From Martelella alba (GTDB taxonomy: Bacteria > Pseudomonadota > Gammaproteobacteria > Enterobacterales > Enterobacteriaceae): 64,000 bases of DNA. Under the pieces are notes generated by a model. The model saw only the letters and a program-made list of their open reading frames with translations. It was not told where the DNA came from and ran no database searches. How positions within the stretch are numbered: position 1 is the stretch's first letter; each line of letters starts with the position of its first letter. A program made the position numbers and the translations under genes. Below are positions 46,845 through 57,439 of the stretch, piece by piece. The stretch is taken from NCBI RefSeq assembly GCF_005217455.1, contig NZ_SZPQ01000001.1:431470-495469 (forward strand), written 5' to 3'.

Positions 46845-48137
46845 TTATCGGCTCTCATCCAGACCGCTTTTCAGCGCCTTAAGCGGCGTGATGCGAACTT
46901 GCTTTATCATATTGTCCTGCACCAGCAGAATTTCGATTTGATAATGGCCGACCTCCGTCAAGGTGCCCTCGGCGGGGATATCCTGCAATTCCTCCAAGAG
47001 CATACCGTTTACCGTCCGCGCCTCATCCTCAGGCAGCGTCCAGTTGAATGCCTTGTTCAACTCGCGGATATTGGCGCCGCCTTCGATCAATACCGAGCCA
47101 TCGCTTTGCGGGACGACTTCTTCGGCCAGGGAGGGCGACATAGATGTGGTAAAGTCGCCGACGATTTCCTCAAGGATATCCTCCACGGTGATTAAACCCT
47201 GGATATCGCCGTATTCATCCACCACCAACCCGACTTTTTCTTTGTTACGCTGAAATTTGACCAATTGGACATTGAGCGGCGTCCCCTCCGGTATGTAATA
47301 AATCTCATCGGCGGCACGCAGCAGGTTTTCCTTGGTGAACTCCTGCTTTTCAGTCATCAGCCGGTAGGCTTCACGGACGCGCAGCATGCTGATGGCGTCA
47401 TCGAGATTATCGCGGTACAACACGATGCGACCGTGCGGGGAATGGGTCAATTGCCGGATGATGGATTTCCATTCGTCGTTGACATTGATACCGACGATTT
47501 CGTTACGCGGCACCATGATATTGCCGACGGTAACTTTTTCCAGGTCCAGCACCGAAATCAGCATGTCCTGGTTGCGCCGTGAAATCAGCGATCGGGATTC
47601 GCTGACGATAGAACGCAGCTCGTCCTTGCTCAGGGCGTCGTTAAGATTTGACGGCACCTTGATACCCATCATCCGCATCAATAACCGGGTAATGATATTG
47701 AGCAGCCACACCAGCGGCAGCATGATTTTTTGCAGCGGCATGAGAATCAGGCTGCTTGGTAACGCGATGTGTTCCGGATAAAGCGCCGCAACGGTTTTCG
47801 GCAGCACCTCGGCGAACAGCAGGATAACGAAAGTGAGAATACCCGTGGCCATGGCCACGCCCACGTCGCCATACAACCGCATGCCGATAATGGTGGCCAG
47901 GGCCGAAGCGAGGATATTCACCAGATTATTGCCGATCAACACCAGGCTCAGCAGGCGATCAGTACGACGCAACAATTTATCCACTCGCCTGGCGGCGCGG
48001 TTGCCTTGCTTGGCCAGATGCCGCAGACGGTAGCGGTTGAGCGTCATCATTCCGGTTTCCGAGGCGGAAAAATAAGCGGAAACCAGCACCATAATTATCA
48101 GAATTATCAATAGGGTACTGGTCGAAACCTGTTCCAA
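46845..48137 (-). CDS. yfjD: CorB/YfjD-type CNNM-CBS membrane protein
   Basis: 430 residues. Homology begins at LEQVSTSTLLIILIIMV, reached from a TTG start with AAGGGGAA nine bases upstream; the frame continues upstream without family resemblance. A CNNM membrane domain (SAYFSASETGMMTLNRYRLRH, LIGNNLVNILASALAT, AEVLPKTVAALYPE) precedes paired CBS domains (IMVPRNEIVGI, GLITVEDILEEIVGDF) and a transporter-associated C-terminal domain. Implicated in magnesium transport or resistance. It follows ypjD on the same strand. Confidence 0.92.
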   Translation of the reverse strand: MEQVSTSTLLIILIIMVLVSAYFSASETGMMTLNRYRLRHLAKQGNRAARRVDKLLRRTDRLLSLVLIGNNLVNILASALATIIGMRLYGDVGVAMATGILTFVILLFAEVLPKTVAALYPEHIALPSSLILMPLQKIMLPLVWLLNIITRLLMRMMGIKVPSNLNDALSKDELRSIVSESRSLISRRNQDMLISVLDLEKVTVGNIMVPRNEIVGINVNDEWKSIIRQLTHSPHGRIVLYRDNLDDAISMLRVREAYRLMTEKQEFTKENLLRAADEIYYIPEGTPLNVQLVKFQRNKEKVGLVVDEYGDIQGLITVEDILEEIVGDFTTSMSPSLAEEVVPQSDGSVLIEGGANIRELNKAFNWTLPEDEARTVNGMLLEELQDIPAEGTLTEVGHYQIEILLVQDNMIKQVRITPLKALKSGLDESR

Positions 48138-48190
48138 CGTGGGGATTCCCCTTAAATAAACCCGTAAACGGGCGTCCGACGGGCGCGGAT

Positions 48191-48982
48191 TCAGCCCGCC
48201 ATGATATCTTGCCAGATGCGGCTGCCAAAATAGGCAAAGGTGAGCAGCAATATCCCCAGCAGGCTCAGCCATACCACCGGGCGGCCCCGCCATCCCTCAC
48301 GGTAATGTCCCCACAATAAAACAACATAAACCAACCAGGCCGCAATAGAGAGAACCGCCTTATGCTCGTTTTCGCCGCTGAACAGATCGCGCAGATACAA
48401 CAGACCCGTGCCGAGCGTCAGCGTCAGCAAAACGACGCCCACTTGGGTAATATGGAACATTTTACGCTCTATCGTCATCAGCGGCGGCAGATCGGCGCTG
48501 AAACTCAGTTGCTTGGTTTTAAGCAGATGGTCCAGCCAAGCCAGTTGACCGGCATACAATGCGGCGATAACCAACACGGCATAGGAAAACAGCGCCAAGC
48601 CGATATGCACCAGCAACCCCGGCGTGCTTTCCAGATGCGTAATGAATTCTCCCGGCATGAGGCTGGCGGCCGCCAGATGCAGCATGGCCAAGATATAAAC
48701 CACCGGCAGCAGGAACCAGCCGCGGTTGCGGCTCGCCACCACGGTCATGACTACGCAAATCATCAGGCTGACGGTGGAACCGATATTGATAAGGCTCAGG
48801 TTCAGTCCCATCCGCGCCGGCGATATCCAGAAATACAGCGAGCAGGCATGGCTTACCAGCGCCACGGCGGCCGATAGCAGCGCCAGCCTCCGGTAGACGC
48901 TATTCCTGCGCAGGACACCGGGCAGGATCAGACCAAGACTCAATGCGTAGGCGAGAAACGACAGCAGGGCAATCCAGGGCAT
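48191..48982 (-). CDS. ypjD: Cytochrome c assembly-type inner membrane protein YpjD
   Basis: 263 residues, about eight membrane helices, with a haem-handling-like signature in the middle and GLALFSYAVLVIAALYAGQLAWLDHLLKTK. It is the enterobacterial YpjD (CcsA-like membrane family, associated genetically with magnesium/cobalt efflux through the neighbouring yfjD). It is divergent from ffh with about 240 bp between, as in E. coli. Confidence 0.9.
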   Translation of the reverse strand: MPWIALLSFLAYALSLGLILPGVLRRNSVYRRLALLSAAVALVSHACSLYFWISPARMGLNLSLINIGSTVSLMICVVMTVVASRNRGWFLLPVVYILAMLHLAAASLMPGEFITHLESTPGLLVHIGLALFSYAVLVIAALYAGQLAWLDHLLKTKQLSFSADLPPLMTIERKMFHITQVGVVLLTLTLGTGLLYLRDLFSGENEHKAVLSIAAWLVYVVLLWGHYREGWRGRPVVWLSLLGILLLTFAYFGSRIWQDIMAG

Positions 48983-49225
48983 ACGGTTTGGGGCTTAACT
49001 AAAGAAATTGAAATGAATAGTATACCGCCGCCGGTCTTCCGCTCCAACCGTTCTCATCGTCAATGCAGCGATCCTTTGCGGCTTCATGTTATACTCATCA
49101 TCCTTCACGTTGCCACTTTGTCGGCGGCGCTCCCTTGCCGCCGCGATGCAACTTGAATTCATTAAGATATATAATCGGTTACCGATGTCGCATCCGCGGC
49201 CGGACTTCAGGTTGAGTAGAGAACG

Positions 49226-50587
49226 ATGTTTGAAAATTTATCCGATCGATTATCCCGTTCATTGCGCAATATCAGCGGCCGGGGCCGCCTGACCGAAGAC
49301 AACATAAAAGATACGCTCCGTGAAGTGCGTATGGCGCTGCTTGAAGCCGACGTGGCGTTGCCCGTGGTGCGCGAGTTTATCAACCGGGTCAAGGAAAGCG
49401 CCCTTGGACAGGAAGTCAACAAAAGCCTGACGCCGGGCCAGGAATTTGTCAAGATTGTCCGTACCGAACTGGTGAACGCCATGGGCGAGCATAACAGCGA
49501 GCTCAACCTGGCCGCCCAGCCGCCGGCGGTGGTGCTGATGGCGGGCCTGCAAGGCGCCGGGAAAACCACCAGCGTGGCGAAACTGGGCCGGCATCTGCGT
49601 GAAAAACACAAGAAAAAGGTGCTGGTGGTCTCGGCGGACGTTTACCGTCCGGCGGCGATTAAGCAACTGGAAACGCTGGCACGGTCCGTCGAGGTGGATT
49701 TTTTCCCTTCCGACGCCAATCAGCGGCCGCTGGATATCGTTCGGCAGGCGCTACAGCAAGCGAAACTGAAGTTCTACGATGTTCTGCTGGTGGATACCGC
49801 CGGCCGCTTGCATGTCGACGAAGCCATGATGGAGGAAATCAAGCAAGTCCACGCGGCCATCAATCCGGTGGAAACGCTGTTCGTGGTGGATGCCATGACC
49901 GGCCAGGACGCCGCCAATACCGCCAAAGCGTTCAATGAGGCGTTGCCGCTGACCGGCGTGGTGCTCACCAAAGTCGACGGCGACGCTCGCGGCGGCGCGG
50001 CGTTATCCATCAGGCACATTACCGGCAAGCCGATCAAATTCCTGGGGGTTGGGGAAAAAACCGAGGCGTTGGAGCCCTTCCATCCGGATCGTGTCGCCAG
50101 CCGCATTCTCGGCATGGGCGATGTGCTGTCGCTTATCGAGGACATCGAAAGCAAAGTGGATCGCGCCCAGGCGGAGAAGCTGGCCAATAAACTGAAAAAA
50201 GGCGATGGTTTCGATCTTACCGATTTTCTCGACCAGCTTAAGCAGATGCGCAACATGGGCGGCATGGCCAGCATGATGAGCAAATTGCCGGGCATGGGCC
50301 AGCTGCCGGCCAACGTCAAATCGCAGATGGATGATCAAGTGCTGGTCCGGATGGAAGCCATCATCAATTCGATGACGCTAAAAGAGCGCGCCCAGCCGGA
50401 GATCATCAAGGGCTCCCGTAAACGTCGCATCGCCGGCGGATGCGGATTGCAGGTACAGGACGTCAATCGTATGCTCAAGCAATTCGACGATATGCAGCGT
50501 ATGATGAAAAAGATGAAAAAAGGCGGTATGGCGAAAATGCTGCGCGGGATGAAGGGGATGATGCCGCCCGGTTTTCCCGGACGTTAA
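49226..50587 (+). CDS. ffh: Signal recognition particle protein Ffh
   Basis: 453 residues. NG GTPase domain: VLMAGLQGAGKTTSVAKLG (G1), DVYRPAAIKQLE (G2), LLVDTAGRLHVDE (G3), LTKVDGDARGGAAL (G4) and the closing GVGEKTEALEPFHPDR. The methionine-rich M domain that binds 4.5S RNA and signal sequences ends MKKMKKGGMAKMLRGMKG. Essential for co-translational membrane targeting. Confidence 0.98.
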   Translation: MFENLSDRLSRSLRNISGRGRLTEDNIKDTLREVRMALLEADVALPVVREFINRVKESALGQEVNKSLTPGQEFVKIVRTELVNAMGEHNSELNLAAQPPAVVLMAGLQGAGKTTSVAKLGRHLREKHKKKVLVVSADVYRPAAIKQLETLARSVEVDFFPSDANQRPLDIVRQALQQAKLKFYDVLLVDTAGRLHVDEAMMEEIKQVHAAINPVETLFVVDAMTGQDAANTAKAFNEALPLTGVVLTKVDGDARGGAALSIRHITGKPIKFLGVGEKTEALEPFHPDRVASRILGMGDVLSLIEDIESKVDRAQAEKLANKLKKGDGFDLTDFLDQLKQMRNMGGMASMMSKLPGMGQLPANVKSQMDDQVLVRMEAIINSMTLKERAQPEIIKGSRKRRIAGGCGLQVQDVNRMLKQFDDMQRMMKKMKKGGMAKMLRGMKGMMPPGFPGR

Positions 50588-50603
50588 CTAGCGATTGCTT
50601 TTC

Positions 50604-50636
50604 GCCCCGAAACGAGTAAAATTTTGGGGCTTTTAA
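50604..50636 (+). terminator. Terminator after ffh
   Basis: GCCCCGAAA (50604-50612) / TTTTGGGGC (50622-50630, one G-U pair) with a 9-nt loop, then TTTTAAAT. Confidence 0.8.
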
Positions 50637-50642
50637 ATATGG

Positions 50643-50680
50643 CAACCGGACCCCGTTCCTCGATGGGGCCCGGTTGTTTT
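50643..50680 (+). promoter_or_regulatory. rpsP leader hairpin (attenuator-like)
   Basis: CAACCGG-A-CCCC (50643-50654) pairs with GGGG-C-CCGGTTG (50665-50676) with one mismatch, followed by TTTTATT and, 19 bases later, the rpsP ATG. A terminator directly in front of a ribosomal-protein operon suggests transcriptional attenuation or shielding from ffh read-through. Confidence 0.65.
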
Positions 50681-50699
50681 ATTCACTAAAGAGGATGTT

Positions 50700-50948
50700 A
50701 TGGTAACAATTCGTTTGGCACGTGGCGGCGCAAAAAAACGCCCGTTCTATCAAATCGTCGTGACCGACAGCCGCAACGCGCGCGACGGTCGCTTTATCGA
50801 ACGCATCGGTTTCTTCAATCCGATCGCAACCGGTCAGGCCGAAGCGCTGCGCGTGGATTTGGATCGCGTTGACCATTGGGTCGGCCTGGGCGCAACCGTT
50901 TCTGATCGCGTCAGCTCGCTTATCAAAGACGCCAAAAAAGCGGCCTGA
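50700..50948 (+). CDS. rpsP: 30S ribosomal protein S16
   Basis: 82 residues ([34 protein letters not shown]), full length for S16. First gene of the conserved rpsP-rimM-trmD-rplS operon. AGAGGA precedes the ATG. Confidence 0.98.
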   Translation: MVTIRLARGGAKKRPFYQIVVTDSRNARDGRFIERIGFFNPIATGQAEALRVDLDRVDHWVGLGATVSDRVSSLIKDAKKAA

Positions 50949-50966
50949 TAGGTCGCGGTGATGGCA

Positions 50967-51515
50967 ATGAGCAAACAAAACGGCATTGCGGCTCCCACCA
51001 AGCCGGTGGTGTTGGGCAAGATGGGATCGGCATATGGTATCCGCGGTTGGCTCAGAGTGTTTTCTTCCACGGAAGAATCCGAAAGCATTTTTGATTATCA
51101 GCCCTGGTTCGTGAAACGGGCCGGCGTCTGGCAACACGTCGAGCTGGAAGGTTGGAAACGCCATAATGATGATTTAATCATCAAGATCAAGGGCATGGAA
51201 GACCGGGAAGCCGCGAGCTTGTTGACGAACTGCGAGATCGTCGTCGACTCGACGCAACTACCGCCGCTGGACGAGGGCGACTATTACTGGAAGGATCTTA
51301 TCGGCTGCCAGGTGGTCAACACCGCGGGCTACCGGCTAGGCGCCGTCATTGATATGATGGAGACCGGCTCCAATGATGTCCTGGTGGTAAAAGCCGACCT
51401 GAAGGATGCCTTCGGTATGCAGGAACGCTTGATTCCGTTCCTCGACGGGCAGGTTATCAAACACGTTGATCTCGACGCTCGGAAAATCGAGGTCGAATGG
51501 GATCCGGATTTCTGA
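50967..51515 (+). CDS. rimM: 16S rRNA processing protein RimM
   Basis: 182 residues starting [38 protein letters not shown] and the PRC-barrel region [15 protein letters not shown] are characteristic. It assists 30S head assembly. An upstream GTG and ATG are in frame but ATG 50967 aligns with the E. coli start. Confidence 0.96.
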   Translation: MSKQNGIAAPTKPVVLGKMGSAYGIRGWLRVFSSTEESESIFDYQPWFVKRAGVWQHVELEGWKRHNDDLIIKIKGMEDREAASLLTNCEIVVDSTQLPPLDEGDYYWKDLIGCQVVNTAGYRLGAVIDMMETGSNDVLVVKADLKDAFGMQERLIPFLDGQVIKHVDLDARKIEVEWDPDF

Positions 51516-51551
51516 TCCCGTGGATCAACCGGTGGTAATGGGTGGAACGGT

Positions 51552-52310
51552 ATGATGTGGATTGGGGTCATAAGCCTGTTTCCCGACATTTTCCGCGCCG
51601 TCACCGATTACGGGGTAACCGGCCGGGCGGTAAAAAACGGCCTGTTGGCCGTGCAGTGCTGGAATCCACGTGATTTCGCGCATGATCGTCATCGTACCGT
51701 GGACGAACGCCCCTATGGCGGCGGTCCGGGCATGCTGATGATGGTCGAGCCCTTGAGGGACGCGATTCACGAGGCGAAAAAAAAGGCGGGCGAAGGGGCG
51801 AAGGTGATGTATCTCTCCCCTCAGGGACGCAAACTCGATCAGCAAGGTGTGAGCGAGTTGGCCGCGAATCCGAAAATGATTCTGGTTTGCGGTCGGTATG
51901 AGGGAATCGATGAGCGCCTGATAGCCACCGAAATCGACCAAGAATGGTCGATAGGCGACTATGTGCTCAGCGGGGGCGAATTGGCGGCGATGGCGGTTAT
52001 TGACTCGGTTTCCCGGTTTATCCCCGGTGTGCTGGGGCATGAAATGTCGGCGGCCGAGGATTCCTTCGCCGAGGGGCTGCTGGATTGTCCCCATTATACC
52101 CGGCCCGAGGTGTTGGCGGGCATGGAGGTTCCGGCGGTGTTATTGTCGGGCAATCATGCCGAGATTCGTCGCTGGCGTTTGAAGCAGTCCCTTGGCCGCA
52201 CATGGCTTAGAAGACCTGAGCTTCTGGAAAGCCTAGCTCTGACTGACGAGCAAGCGAAGTTGCTGGCTGAATTCCAACGGGAATATCAATCCGCCCAGCA
52301 GCACTATTAA
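51552..52310 (+). CDS. trmD: tRNA (guanine-37 N1)-methyltransferase
   Basis: About 251 residues; either of two adjacent ATGs (51552, 51555) may be used, the second matching the E. coli start MWIG. The trefoil-knot SAM site is visible: [38 protein letters not shown] and [15 protein letters not shown]. Methylates G37 to prevent +1 frameshifting. Confidence 0.97.
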   Translation: MMWIGVISLFPDIFRAVTDYGVTGRAVKNGLLAVQCWNPRDFAHDRHRTVDERPYGGGPGMLMMVEPLRDAIHEAKKKAGEGAKVMYLSPQGRKLDQQGVSELAANPKMILVCGRYEGIDERLIATEIDQEWSIGDYVLSGGELAAMAVIDSVSRFIPGVLGHEMSAAEDSFAEGLLDCPHYTRPEVLAGMEVPAVLLSGNHAEIRRWRLKQSLGRTWLRRPELLESLALTDEQAKLLAEFQREYQSAQQHY

Positions 52311-52355
52311 AGGTGCCGGCATGGTCCGGGTCACCTGAATTATCAGTTTATCTAG

Positions 52356-52718
<363 letters not shown>

Positions 52719-52750
52719 GCGGTACGCTTTCGCGACATCCGAAAGTAGCG

Positions 52751-52779
52751 GGGCCGGCTGTCAAGCCGGCCCTTTTGTT
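52751..52779 (+). terminator. Terminator of the rpsP-rplS operon
   Basis: Perfect stem GGGCCGGCT (52751-52759) / AGCCGGCCC (52764-52772) with a GTCA loop and TTTTGTT tail. Confidence 0.92.
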
Positions 52780-52829
52780 CGCGTAAACCTGTACTCGCCA
52801 TACCCTTGCGCTCAATGCCCTTTACCGCG

Positions 52830-53210
52830 TTACGGCGCGATAACCGGATCAATGTGATCGATCCCGTCCTGCCAGGCCCGTTTCAAGTGTTCCGCGTCAG
52901 GCACGCCGTCGCAACTGGCGGGAAAATTGCGGTGTTGTTCGCCCCACCGTTTGAGTGTTTGCGGCCGGCAAAAATCCATTTGACCGGCGTCGTACCCTTT
53001 GAGGTACTGATCACGGTCCACCTGCGGATTGCCGTACCACTCCGCCAGCGTGTCATTGTCGCGAACCGCCTTGCCGGCCAACGCATCACGGTAACCCGCC
53101 TGATACCAGGGTGATGCGGCCCGGGTGCCGCCCGACGGTAACGGGTCGGAGGAGCCACAACCGCCAAGAAGAAATAACAATCCGCATAAGACGGCGATTT
53201 TCCTGAACAT
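52830..53210 (-). CDS. yfiL: DUF2799 lipoprotein YfiL
   Basis: 126 residues from the ATG of MFRKIAVLCGLLF. A lipoprotein signal with lipobox LLGGC directs lipidation. The mature part has YQAGYRDALAGKAV, YLKGYDAGQMDFCRP and a Cys/His-containing tail, typical DUF2799. E. coli yfiL sits at the same place before aroF, but yfiB, yfiN and yfiR, which lie between rplS and yfiL there, are absent. Function unknown. Confidence 0.8.
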   Translation of the reverse strand: MFRKIAVLCGLLFLLGGCGSSDPLPSGGTRAASPWYQAGYRDALAGKAVRDNDTLAEWYGNPQVDRDQYLKGYDAGQMDFCRPQTLKRWGEQHRNFPASCDGVPDAEHLKRAWQDGIDHIDPVIAP

Positions 53211-53677
53211 TATGACATCCGTGATGAAAGGGATTGGCACCATCATAGGGGCTATTCGGTCATTAGGCGATAGCGTTTTATCTCGTATATTTCCATCAAT
53301 AACCCATAATATGTTATGACGTCGCCGGTAATACCGTCTCTTCGGTATTAAGCAAGGTCAATTCAAAACTGTACATTTAATTTTACACCTATCTCTTATC
53401 GATCCGTTGAGGAATGCCGGTTTGCGGCAATCGCAGAAGTAATATCATGGCAATTTTTGCCAAATGCCTTGTTAATAATGGCTATTTTCTCTCGTGCAAC
53501 CGTGCTTGATGCCGCTGAAAACCCCCTTGTATGACACCTTAAAGGCGTTTGCAGGTAGTAATATTATTTTTACAGTTATGGATTGAAAACTTTACGACTC
53601 ATGATATCGTATAGGCCATACACCGGCGGACGACAGGGGTGGCGTCGCGCGGTATCCTCTTTTTTCAGGACATCATC
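53211..53677. promoter_or_regulatory. aroF control region with TyrR boxes
   Basis: 467 bases. TGTACA-N6-TTTACA at 53370-53387 is one base from the TyrR consensus TGTAAA-N6-TTTACA. A weaker box AGTAAT-N6-TTTACA lies at 53557-53574, and TGGATT-N6-TTTACG at 53579-53596. E. coli aroF likewise has several TyrR boxes that mediate tyrosine repression of aroF-tyrA. The strong site far upstream plus weak sites near the promoter would fit cooperative binding. No coding sequence was seen. Confidence 0.7.
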
Positions 53678-54754
53678 ATGCAAAAAGACGCGCTGAACAA
53701 TGTGCATATCACCGACGAACAGGTCATCATTACGCCGGATGAATTGAAACGGCAGTTTCCGCTGTCCCGTCAAGAGCAGCAGAGCATTGCCGCCGCGCGG
53801 CAAACTATCGCCAATATCATTCATGGTCGCGATTCTCGACTGCTTATCGTCTGTGGTCCTTGTTCCATACACGATCCCGACTCCGCACTGGACTATGCGC
53901 GGCGGCTAAAAGCCTTGTCGGACGAATTGCAAGACCGGTTATTTATCGTGATGCGGGTCTATTTTGAAAAACCGCGTACCACCGTGGGCTGGAAGGGACT
54001 CATCAATGACCCCTACATGGACGGCTCATTCGATGTGGAATCCGGCCTGAAAATCGCCCGTGGCCTGCTGCTGGACTTGGTCCGGATGGGATTGCCGCTG
54101 GCGACCGAAGCGCTGGATCCCAATAGCCCGCAATACCTGGGCGATCTGTTTAGTTGGTCGGCCATTGGGGCGCGTACCACCGAATCGCAAACCCACCGGG
54201 AAATGGCCTCCGGGCTATCGATGCCGGTCGGTTTCAAAAATGGCACCGACGGCAGTTTGTCCACCGCGATCAATGCCATGCGGGCCGCCGCCATGGCTCA
54301 CCGTTTTCTGGGCATCAACCAGGCGGGGCAGGTCAGCTTGTTGCAGACCCGTGGTAATCCGGATGGGCATGTCATCCTGCGCGGCGGCAAAATGCCCAAT
54401 TACCATCCGCGGGATATCCTTGATTGCGAAGAACAGATGGCCAAAGCCGGACTCAACGCGGCTTTAATGATCGATTGCAGCCACGGCAATTCCAGCAAGG
54501 ATTACCGTCGCCAAAACGAGGTGGCGCAATCGGTGCTAGAGCAACTCAAGGGGGGCAACCGTTCCATTATCGGTCTGATGCTGGAAAGCCATATTCACGA
54601 AGGCAATCAATCCTCGGAATTGCCGCGCGATGAAATGCGTTACGGCGTTTCGGTCACTGACGCCTGTATCAGTTGGCCGACAACCGATACACTGTTACGA
54701 CAGATGCATGATGAGCTGCGCAGTGTCCTGACAGACCGGGCGGCGGGGGAATAA
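53678..54754 (+). CDS. aroF: Tyrosine-sensitive DAHP synthase
   Basis: 358 residues starting [17 protein letters not shown], as in E. coli Aro[18 protein letters not shown] (phosphoenolpyruvate/metal Cys), [31 protein letters not shown] and [13 protein letters not shown] are typical. It condenses phosphoenolpyruvate and erythrose-4-phosphate to open the shikimate pathway and is inhibited by tyrosine. First gene of the aroF-tyrA operon. Confidence 0.97.
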   Translation: MQKDALNNVHITDEQVIITPDELKRQFPLSRQEQQSIAAARQTIANIIHGRDSRLLIVCGPCSIHDPDSALDYARRLKALSDELQDRLFIVMRVYFEKPRTTVGWKGLINDPYMDGSFDVESGLKIARGLLLDLVRMGLPLATEALDPNSPQYLGDLFSWSAIGARTTESQTHREMASGLSMPVGFKNGTDGSLSTAINAMRAAAMAHRFLGINQAGQVSLLQTRGNPDGHVILRGGKMPNYHPRDILDCEEQMAKAGLNAALMIDCSHGNSSKDYRRQNEVAQSVLEQLKGGNRSIIGLMLESHIHEGNQSSELPRDEMRYGVSVTDACISWPTTDTLLRQMHDELRSVLTDRAAGE

Positions 54755-54759
54755 GACGT

Positions 54760-55881
54760 ATGGTTGCCGAGCTGAACGCATTACGCGATCACATTGACGA
54801 AGTGGATAAGGCGTTGTTGGTGCTACTGGCCAAACGGTTGCAACTGGTCGCAGAGGTGGGTGAAGTAAAAAGCCGCTACGGTTTGCCTATCTACGCGCCC
54901 GAGCGGGAAGCCGCCATGCTGGCGTCGCGGCGGAGCGAAGCCGCCGCGCAGGGCGTGCCCCCCGATTTAATCGAGGATGTGCTCAGACGGGTCATGCGCG
55001 AGTCTTACAGTAGCGAGAACGACAAGGGCTTTAAAACGCTGCATCCACACTTGCGCCCGGTGGTGATTATTGGCGGGCGGGGGCAGATGGGCGTCCTGTT
55101 TGAAAAAATGCTCACGCTGTCCGGTTATCAGGTCAGAATATTTGAGCAGGAGGATTGGCCGCGCGCGGAATCGCTAGTGGCCGATGCGGGCATGGTGATT
55201 GTCAGTGTGCCCATACACTTGACCGTTAGCGTGATCGAACGCTTGCCGCCGCTACCGGAAGATTGCATTTTGCTGGATGTCGCTTCGGTAAAAAACGCGC
55301 CGCTGCAAGCGATGCTGGCGGCCCATCCCGGGCCGGTGCTGGGGTTGCACCCCATGTTCGGCCCCGACAGCGGCAGTCTGGCCAAACAAGTCGTGGTCTA
55401 TTGCGATGGCCGACAACCGGAAGCCTATCAATGGCTGTTGGAGCAAATCCAGGTATGGGGCGCCAGATTGCATCGCATCAGCGCCGTGGAACACGACCAG
55501 AATATGGCCTTTATCCAGGCGTTACGGCATTTCGCCACTTTCGCTTACGGCATGCATCTGGCGGAAGAAAACGTTCAGTTGGAGCAGTTGCTGGCCCTCT
55601 CTTCCCCCATTTATCGGCTGGAGCTGGTCATGATCGGCCGATTATTCGCGCAAGATCCGCAATTATACGCGGATATCATTATGTCGTCGCAAGGCAACCT
55701 GGCGCTGATTAAACGTTACTATGCGCACTTCGGCGAGGCGATCGCATTGTTGGAACACGGCGATAAAGCGGCTTTTATCGCCCGTTTCAAGAAAATCGAA
55801 CAGTGGTTCGGCAGCTATGCCCAGCGCTTTCTGGAAGAAAGCCGGCTGCTGCTGCGCCAGGCCAACGACAGCCGTACCTGA
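54760..55881 (+). CDS. tyrA: Chorismate mutase / prephenate dehydrogenase (T-protein)
   Basis: 373 residues. N-terminal AroQ chorismate mutase (about 1-90; [19 protein letters not shown]), then the NAD-binding dehydrogenase with [17 protein letters not shown] and [10 protein letters not shown], and [14 protein letters not shown]. It converts chorismate through prephenate to 4-hydroxyphenylpyruvate for tyrosine. Five bases after aroF; controlled with it. Confidence 0.97.
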   Translation: MVAELNALRDHIDEVDKALLVLLAKRLQLVAEVGEVKSRYGLPIYAPEREAAMLASRRSEAAAQGVPPDLIEDVLRRVMRESYSSENDKGFKTLHPHLRPVVIIGGRGQMGVLFEKMLTLSGYQVRIFEQEDWPRAESLVADAGMVIVSVPIHLTVSVIERLPPLPEDCILLDVASVKNAPLQAMLAAHPGPVLGLHPMFGPDSGSLAKQVVVYCDGRQPEAYQWLLEQIQVWGARLHRISAVEHDQNMAFIQALRHFATFAYGMHLAEENVQLEQLLALSSPIYRLELVMIGRLFAQDPQLYADIIMSSQGNLALIKRYYAHFGEAIALLEHGDKAAFIARFKKIEQWFGSYAQRFLEESRLLLRQANDSRT

Positions 55882-55970
55882 AATCGGTCGATAGGCGTCG
55901 TCGGACGATCTTCTTTATCCATTGCCGACACCGCGCACCGGTCGGCGCGGCGCCCGACGCCCCGGCGCCG

Positions 55971-57128
55971 TCAACGGGGATTCACCGGAACAACATTCTC
56001 GCTGGGATAACATCCCAGGACTTTCAGCGAACGGGTAATGGCCCCCAGATCCGCCAGCGCCTTTTGCATGGCCGCATCGCGCAGGTTGGCCTGTACGTCG
56101 ATATAAAACATTTCTTCGTAAGGATTGCCGCGAATAGGCCGTGATTCCAACCGGGTCATCACGATGCCCTGATCGCGCAGGACCAGCAACGCCTCCACCA
56201 AAGCGCCCGATTGCTGGCCGGTGGCCATGATGAACGTGGTTTTAGCCGGTACTTGTTCCGATACCTCGATGGCCTTGCGGGCCAGAATGATAAAGCGGGT
56301 AAAATTTTGCTGCTGATTGGCCAGATTCTGTTCCAATACCCGTAATCCGTACAAGACGCCGCCGGGACCGCTGCCTATGGCGGCCGCCTTGGGCGAAGCG
56401 AGCGCCGCCACTTTTTCCATGGCGGCGGCGGTGCTTTCGCAATAGTCGATTTTCCATTGGGGATAGCGGGCGATGAACTGACTGCACTGCTGGAACGGCT
56501 GGGGATGGCTGTAGACCACCTCGATTTGGTCCAGGGTGGTTTCCGCGGATACCAACATGCAGTGATCGATGGGATTGGTCAGTTCGCCCACCAACGACAA
56601 ATTAGTGTGCTGCAACAAATCGTAGACATCGTTGATGGATCCCGAACTGCTGTTTTCGATAGGCAATACGCCATAATCGGCTTGTCCGGTTTCCACCATT
56701 TGCACGATATCGGTGAATTTGAGACAGCCGCATTCCACCACTTGATCGAAGTAACGGGCCCCGTATTGCCGGGCGGCCAGGTGGGAATAAGATCCTTTCG
56801 GTCCGAGAAAGGCGATGCGCGCGGAGTGCTCAAGGGTTTGGTTCAAGCTGGATTGCAGTAAAGCCTGTTGCGTGAGTACCGAGTCTTCAATGATAAGCTG
56901 AAACAATCGCGTGACGTAAAATCCATCAAGATTGCGCTTTTTGCCTTCCGCCATCAGGTGCTCCAGCAGGTCGCGCTCACGGTTTTTATCGCGAATTGGC
57001 CGGTGCGTGGTCAATTTGTTGCGCGCCACATCCAGCGCCAGTTCGCGTCTTTCCGCCAACAGGGTCAACAGCTTCAGATCCAGCGCGCTGATGCTATCGC
57101 GTAACGCCGCCAAAGAGGTTTCATTCAT
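55971..57128 (-). CDS. pheA: Chorismate mutase / prephenate dehydratase (P-protein)
   Basis: 385 residues. AroQ mutase (about 1-100; [20 protein letters not shown]), prephenate dehydratase with [20 protein letters not shown] and the TRF catalytic motif in QNFTRFIIL, and a C-terminal ACT domain with [10 protein letters not shown] and the phenylalanine-binding [12 protein letters not shown]. It produces phenylpyruvate and is feedback-inhibited by phenylalanine. It is converging with tyrA and preceded by the pheL leader and attenuator. Confidence 0.97.
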   Translation of the reverse strand: MNETSLAALRDSISALDLKLLTLLAERRELALDVARNKLTTHRPIRDKNRERDLLEHLMAEGKKRNLDGFYVTRLFQLIIEDSVLTQQALLQSSLNQTLEHSARIAFLGPKGSYSHLAARQYGARYFDQVVECGCLKFTDIVQMVETGQADYGVLPIENSSSGSINDVYDLLQHTNLSLVGELTNPIDHCMLVSAETTLDQIEVVYSHPQPFQQCSQFIARYPQWKIDYCESTAAAMEKVAALASPKAAAIGSGPGGVLYGLRVLEQNLANQQQNFTRFIILARKAIEVSEQVPAKTTFIMATGQQSGALVEALLVLRDQGIVMTRLESRPIRGNPYEEMFYIDVQANLRDAAMQKALADLGAITRSLKVLGCYPSENVVPVNPR

Positions 57129-57153
57129 TTTTCGTTACCTTTCACGTCCCAAT

Positions 57154-57180
57154 AAAAAAGCCCCCTGTGGTCAGGAGGCT
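57154..57180 (-). terminator. pheA attenuator terminator
   Basis: On the minus strand the stem GCCTCCTG / CAGGGGGC (57172-57179 and 57160-57167, one G-U pair) with a 4-nt loop is followed by six U (57154-57159). It lies between pheL and the pheA start, in the position of the E. coli attenuator. Confidence 0.88.
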
Positions 57181-57227
57181 TTTTGTTCGTCTTCGCTTTA
57201 TTTTTCACACGACGACCTGCCTCCCAT

Positions 57228-57278
57228 TCAGGGGAAGACAAAAAAGAAAGCGAAGAAAAACGGCATCGTCGTTGGCAT
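57228..57278 (-). CDS. pheL: pheA operon leader peptide
   Basis: A 16-codon frame reads MPTTMPFFFAFFFVFP followed by TGA, with seven Phe codons in runs of three, three and one. E. coli PheL ends PFFFAFFFTFP, so the correspondence is clear. Ribosome stalling at Phe codons when charged tRNA(Phe) is scarce would allow the antiterminator to form and pheA to be transcribed. Too short to be found by length-based gene calling. Confidence 0.95.
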   Translation of the reverse strand: MPTTMPFFFAFFFVFP

Positions 57279-57389
57279 GTTAAGCAATTCATTCCGGTAT
57301 CGTTAGCCTTTACAGTAACCGCTGGCTTTTCATTCTGTCAACATCTACTCGCTATACTTCATGATGTCTTTTTTATTGGCGGGGAAAAA

Positions 57390-57419
57390 ACGATAAAGCC
57401 GGGAAGACGCCTTCCCGGC
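57390..57419 (-). terminator. Terminator after raiA
   Basis: Perfect stem GCCGGGAAG / CTTCCCGGC (57398-57406 and 57411-57419), loop of 4, followed on the minus strand by TTTATCGTTTTTT. Confidence 0.88.
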
Positions 57420-57439
57420 CTGAGGATCAAACGCGTGGG

